Assembly (NCBI GenBank): GCA_964588495.1
Contig: CAZPPS010000054.1
Span: 1-7,488 of the forward strand
Reading direction: 5' to 3'
Source: CAVPKN01 sp964588495
Lineage (GTDB): Bacteria > Chlamydiota > Chlamydiia > Chlamydiales > JAAKFR01
DNA length: 7,488 nucleotides
Under the pieces are notes generated by a model, which had not been told where the DNA came from, searched no databases, and saw nothing but the letters and a program-made list of their open reading frames with translations. Below, in pieces: positions 5,889 to 7,488 of the stretch (position 1 is the stretch's first letter; each line of letters starts with the position of its first letter). The translations under genes and the position numbers were made by a program.

Positions 5889-5983
5889 CCCGTGCCCGTG
5901 CCCGTGCCTGTGCCCGTGCCCGCCCGCTTCCCGATTATTGGGGCAAGGGCCGGGCTCGGGCACAGGTACGGGCACGGGCACGG
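5889..5983. repeat. Large GC-rich inverted repeat made of CCCGTG hexamers, tRNA-Trp-secE spacer
   Basis: The arm at 5890-5922 pairs with 5951-5983 over 33 positions with two differences, one of which can be a G-U pair. The 28-base middle can extend the stem partly (GCTTCCC against GGGGCAAGG). Both arms are CCCGTG/CCTGTG hexamers of the family seen at 1710-1740 and 4481-4518. The structure starts 11 bases after tRNA-Trp and ends just before the secE ribosome binding site. No U-tract follows, so it is not a standard terminator. Confidence 0.85.
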
Positions 5984-5994
5984 AAATGTATTAA

Positions 5995-6067
5995 CGAGTG
6001 CGGAGGGATTCGAACCCCCGACCGGCGGCTTTGGAGACCGCTGCTCTACCAGCTGAGCTACACACCC
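5995..6067 (-). tRNA. tRNA-Trp, anticodon CCA
   Basis: A complete 73-base cloverleaf is readable. The acceptor strand GGGTGTG pairs with CGCACTC (two G-U pairs), the D stem is GCTC/GAGC, and the anticodon stem is GCGGT/GCCGC with the loop CTCCAAA giving anticodon CCA. The T stem GGGGG/CCCTC closes the loop TTCGAAT. The discriminator base is G, as in bacterial tRNA-Trp. CCA is not encoded (TTAAT follows), so the tail must be added by nucleotidyltransferase. It sits between tuf and secE, a known arrangement. Confidence 0.97.
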
Positions 6068-6150
6068 TTGAGGGCTGCATTGAAATTCATCAACACAACC
6101 CTTTTGAGCCATCCCCGCCAGAAACCTGACAGAAATGACTCGGTTGGAGC

Positions 6151-6197
6151 ATGCCATTTTTGGCATTTCCAAGCCAGATTTTCATTTGGCTTTTTTT
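6151..6197. terminator. Two adjacent hairpins after tuf; one terminator-like only on the plus strand
   Basis: ATGCCA (6151-6156) pairs with TGGCAT (6161-6166) around a 4-base loop. AAGCCAGA (6171-6178) pairs with TTTGGCTT (6185-6192, one G-U pair) around a 6-base loop. Read on the plus strand the second hairpin is followed by a T-run (6193-6197), the form of an intrinsic terminator that would block antisense transcription into tuf. On the minus strand, where tuf is transcribed, neither hairpin has a U-tract, so they may be weak terminators, 3' end stabilisers or processing signals before tRNA-Trp. The rest of 6068-6198 shows no gene or clear promoter. Confidence 0.5.
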
Positions 6198-6198
6198 A

Positions 6199-7383
6199 TT
6201 ACTCAATAATTTTTGAGATTGTTCCGGCACCAATTGTACGGCCACCTTCACGGATCGCAAAACGCATACCTTCTTCCATGGCGATAGGCGCGATCAACTC
6301 AGCTGTGATCTCAACGTTATCACCTGGCATTACCATCTCAACTCCCTCTGGCAGAGTTACTGTTCCAGTAACGTCTGTTGTACGGAAGTAGAACTGAGGA
6401 CGGTAGCCGCTAAAGAATGGCTTGTGGCGTCCACCTTCGTCTTTGTTCAAAACGTAGACAGCACCTTTAAATTTCTTGTAAGGTTTTACAGCGTTTGGAG
6501 CGCAAAGAACCATTCCACGTTCAATATCGTTCTTCTCAACGCCGCGTAGAAGAATACCAACGTTTTCCCCTGCACGTGCTTCGTCAAGCACTTTATTAAA
6601 CATTTCAAGGCCTGTTGCCACTGTATCACGTGTATCGCCAAGTCCAACAATCTGGAGCTTATCGTTGATTTTAACAACACCGCGCTCAACTCTTCCTGTA
6701 GCTACAGTTCCACGACCAGAGATCGAGAAAACGTCTTCTACAGGCATTAAGAAGGGCTTGTCAACTTCACGAGCTGGAGTTGGGATGTGCTGATCGACAG
6801 CTTTCATAAGCTCGCTGATGGCTTCAACGTATTTTGGATCGCCTTCAAGGGCTCTTAAGCCAGAACCTTTAATAATTGGGCAATCTTTGTAGCCTTTAGC
6901 TTCTAAAAGTTCAGTAAGTTCCATTTCCACGAGATCGATCAATTCCAGATCGGTTTCGCCGATCATGTCAACTTTGTTCAAGAAGACAACAATCGAAGGA
7001 ACGCCCACCTGACGAGCCAGGAGGATGTGTTCTTTTGTTTGAGGCATCGCACCATCTGTTGCAGCAACAACGAGAATGGCTCCGTCCATCTGGGCGGCAC
7101 CTGTAATCATGTTTTTGACGTAGTCGGCGTGCCCTGGGCAGTCAACGTGTGCATAGTGACGGTTTTCTGTCTCATATTCAACGTGGCTGGAGTTGATCGT
7201 AATTCCACGAGCTTTTTCCTCAGGAGTATTATCGATAGAGCTGTAATCACGGAATTTAGCTCCCCCTTTTTCTGCGAGAACTTTTGTAATCGCGGCAGTT
7301 AATGTCGTTTTTCCATGGTCGACGTGGCCGATGGTCCCGATATTGACGTGCGGCTTATTCCTCTGAAATGTTTCCTTCGCCAT
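6199..7383 (-). CDS. tuf: Elongation factor Tu
   Basis: Encodes EF-Tu (394 residues, full length), the GTPase that carries aminoacyl-tRNA to the ribosomal A site. All nucleotide motifs are present: GHVDHGKT at 19-26 (P-loop), RGITIN at 59-64 (switch I), DCPGH at 81-85 and NKVD at 136-139. The fifth motif reads GSGL at 173-176 where I expect GSAL. Domain 2 contains EDVFSISGRGTVATGRVERG, and domain 3 ends with GMRFAIREGGRTIGAGTISKIIE. GAGG lies 9 bases before the ATG. The wording of residues 45-70 is strongly chlamydial. The gene lies 40 bases after tRNA-Thr and 131 bases before tRNA-Trp, a thrT-tuf-trpT layout that suggests one primary transcript processed around the tRNAs. Confidence 0.99.
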   Translation of the reverse strand: MAKETFQRNKPHVNIGTIGHVDHGKTTLTAAITKVLAEKGGAKFRDYSSIDNTPEEKARGITINSSHVEYETENRHYAHVDCPGHADYVKNMITGAAQMDGAILVVAATDGAMPQTKEHILLARQVGVPSIVVFLNKVDMIGETDLELIDLVEMELTELLEAKGYKDCPIIKGSGLRALEGDPKYVEAISELMKAVDQHIPTPAREVDKPFLMPVEDVFSISGRGTVATGRVERGVVKINDKLQIVGLGDTRDTVATGLEMFNKVLDEARAGENVGILLRGVEKNDIERGMVLCAPNAVKPYKKFKGAVYVLNKDEGGRHKPFFSGYRPQFYFRTTDVTGTVTLPEGVEMVMPGDNVEITAELIAPIAMEEGMRFAIREGGRTIGAGTISKIIE

Positions 7384-7423
7384 TTAAGATTTCCTCTTTT
7401 GGTTTTTTATGTTTTTTTCTTTC

Positions 7424-7488
7424 TGCCCAGAATAGGAATTGAACCTACGACCTTTTGCTTACCATGCAAGTGCTCTACCACTGAGCTA
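7424..7488 (-). tRNA. tRNA-Thr, anticodon GGU (5' end missing at window edge)
   Basis: The sequence begins at base 8 of a tRNA (TAGCTCAGTGGTAGAGC) and lacks the first seven acceptor bases, which lie beyond the right edge. The anticodon stem TTGC/GCAA holds the loop ATGGTAA, giving anticodon GGU for threonine; the outermost pair is a C-A mismatch. The T arm GTAGG/CCTAT closes the loop TTCAATT, and the 3' acceptor strand is TCTGGGC with discriminator A. CCA is not encoded. A threonine tRNA directly upstream of tuf is also found in E. coli (thrT-tufB). The 40 bases to tuf are A-rich with no clear promoter. Confidence 0.93.

Noticed and set aside
5757..6056. A 99-codon plus-strand frame with PVPVPVPVP
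   Set aside because: It is antisense to secE, the hexamer repeat and tRNA-Trp, and its tail is the antisense translation of the tRNA.
5864..6172. A 102-codon minus-strand frame spanning tRNA-Trp
   Set aside because: It overlaps a complete tRNA gene and the GC-rich repeat. Its CVAQLVEQRSPKPPVGGSNPS stretch is the usual false translation of a tRNA gene.

Overview
The window is a housekeeping locus, all on the minus strand, and most likely from a member of the Chlamydiae outside the well-known Chlamydia genus. Transcription runs right to left: tRNA-Thr(GGU, 5' end cut by the window edge) - tuf (EF-Tu) - tRNA-Trp(CCA) - secE - nusG - rplK (L11) - rplA (L1) - rplJ (L10) - rplL (L7/L12) - rpoB (amino-terminal 556 residues, running off the left edge). 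The gene order, the EF-Tu G-domain wording (for example YSSIDNTPEEKARGITIN) and the RpoB amino terminus (DLPNLIEVQIKSY, EVFNEIFPIKSYDEKTVLEYL) match what I remember of chlamydial proteins. The genus cannot be fixed from the sequence alone.

Right part (5043-7488): tRNA-Thr, tuf, tRNA-Trp, secE and nusG. These supply elongation factor Tu and two of its tRNA substrates, a subunit of the Sec translocon, and the transcription factor NusG. Neither tRNA encodes CCA. A large GC-rich inverted repeat lies between tRNA-Trp and secE and makes automatic gene callers likely to choose a start for secE that is too long.

Middle (4376-5042, 667 bases): no credible gene. From right to left along the transcript it holds an imperfect long inverted repeat of the CACAGAG type, a second palindrome with 36-base arms and one mismatch, an unexplained stretch with a run of seven C, a GC-rich CCCGTG-type repeat, a small hairpin, and a very good promoter (TTGCTG, 17 bases, TATAAT) facing rplK.

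Left part (1-4375): the rplK-rplA-rplJ-rplL-rpoB series, encoding ribosomal proteins and the RNA polymerase beta subunit. rplA, rplJ and rplL are tightly packed, but rplK and rplA are separated by 484 bases filled by a degenerate tandem array of about five units with a 95-base period. The last codons of rplK appear to lie inside the first unit. A perfect 11-base-pair hairpin between rplL and rpoB sits where attenuators occur in this operon in other bacteria.

The protein genes look ordinary and intact. The unusual content is in the spacers: at least three repeat types (95-base tandem units, CACAGAG/GCAGAGG palindromes, CCCGTG hexamer tracts) occupy spacers of an operon that is normally compact. 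I saw no CRISPR array, transposase, defence or secretion system, or other novel protein system.
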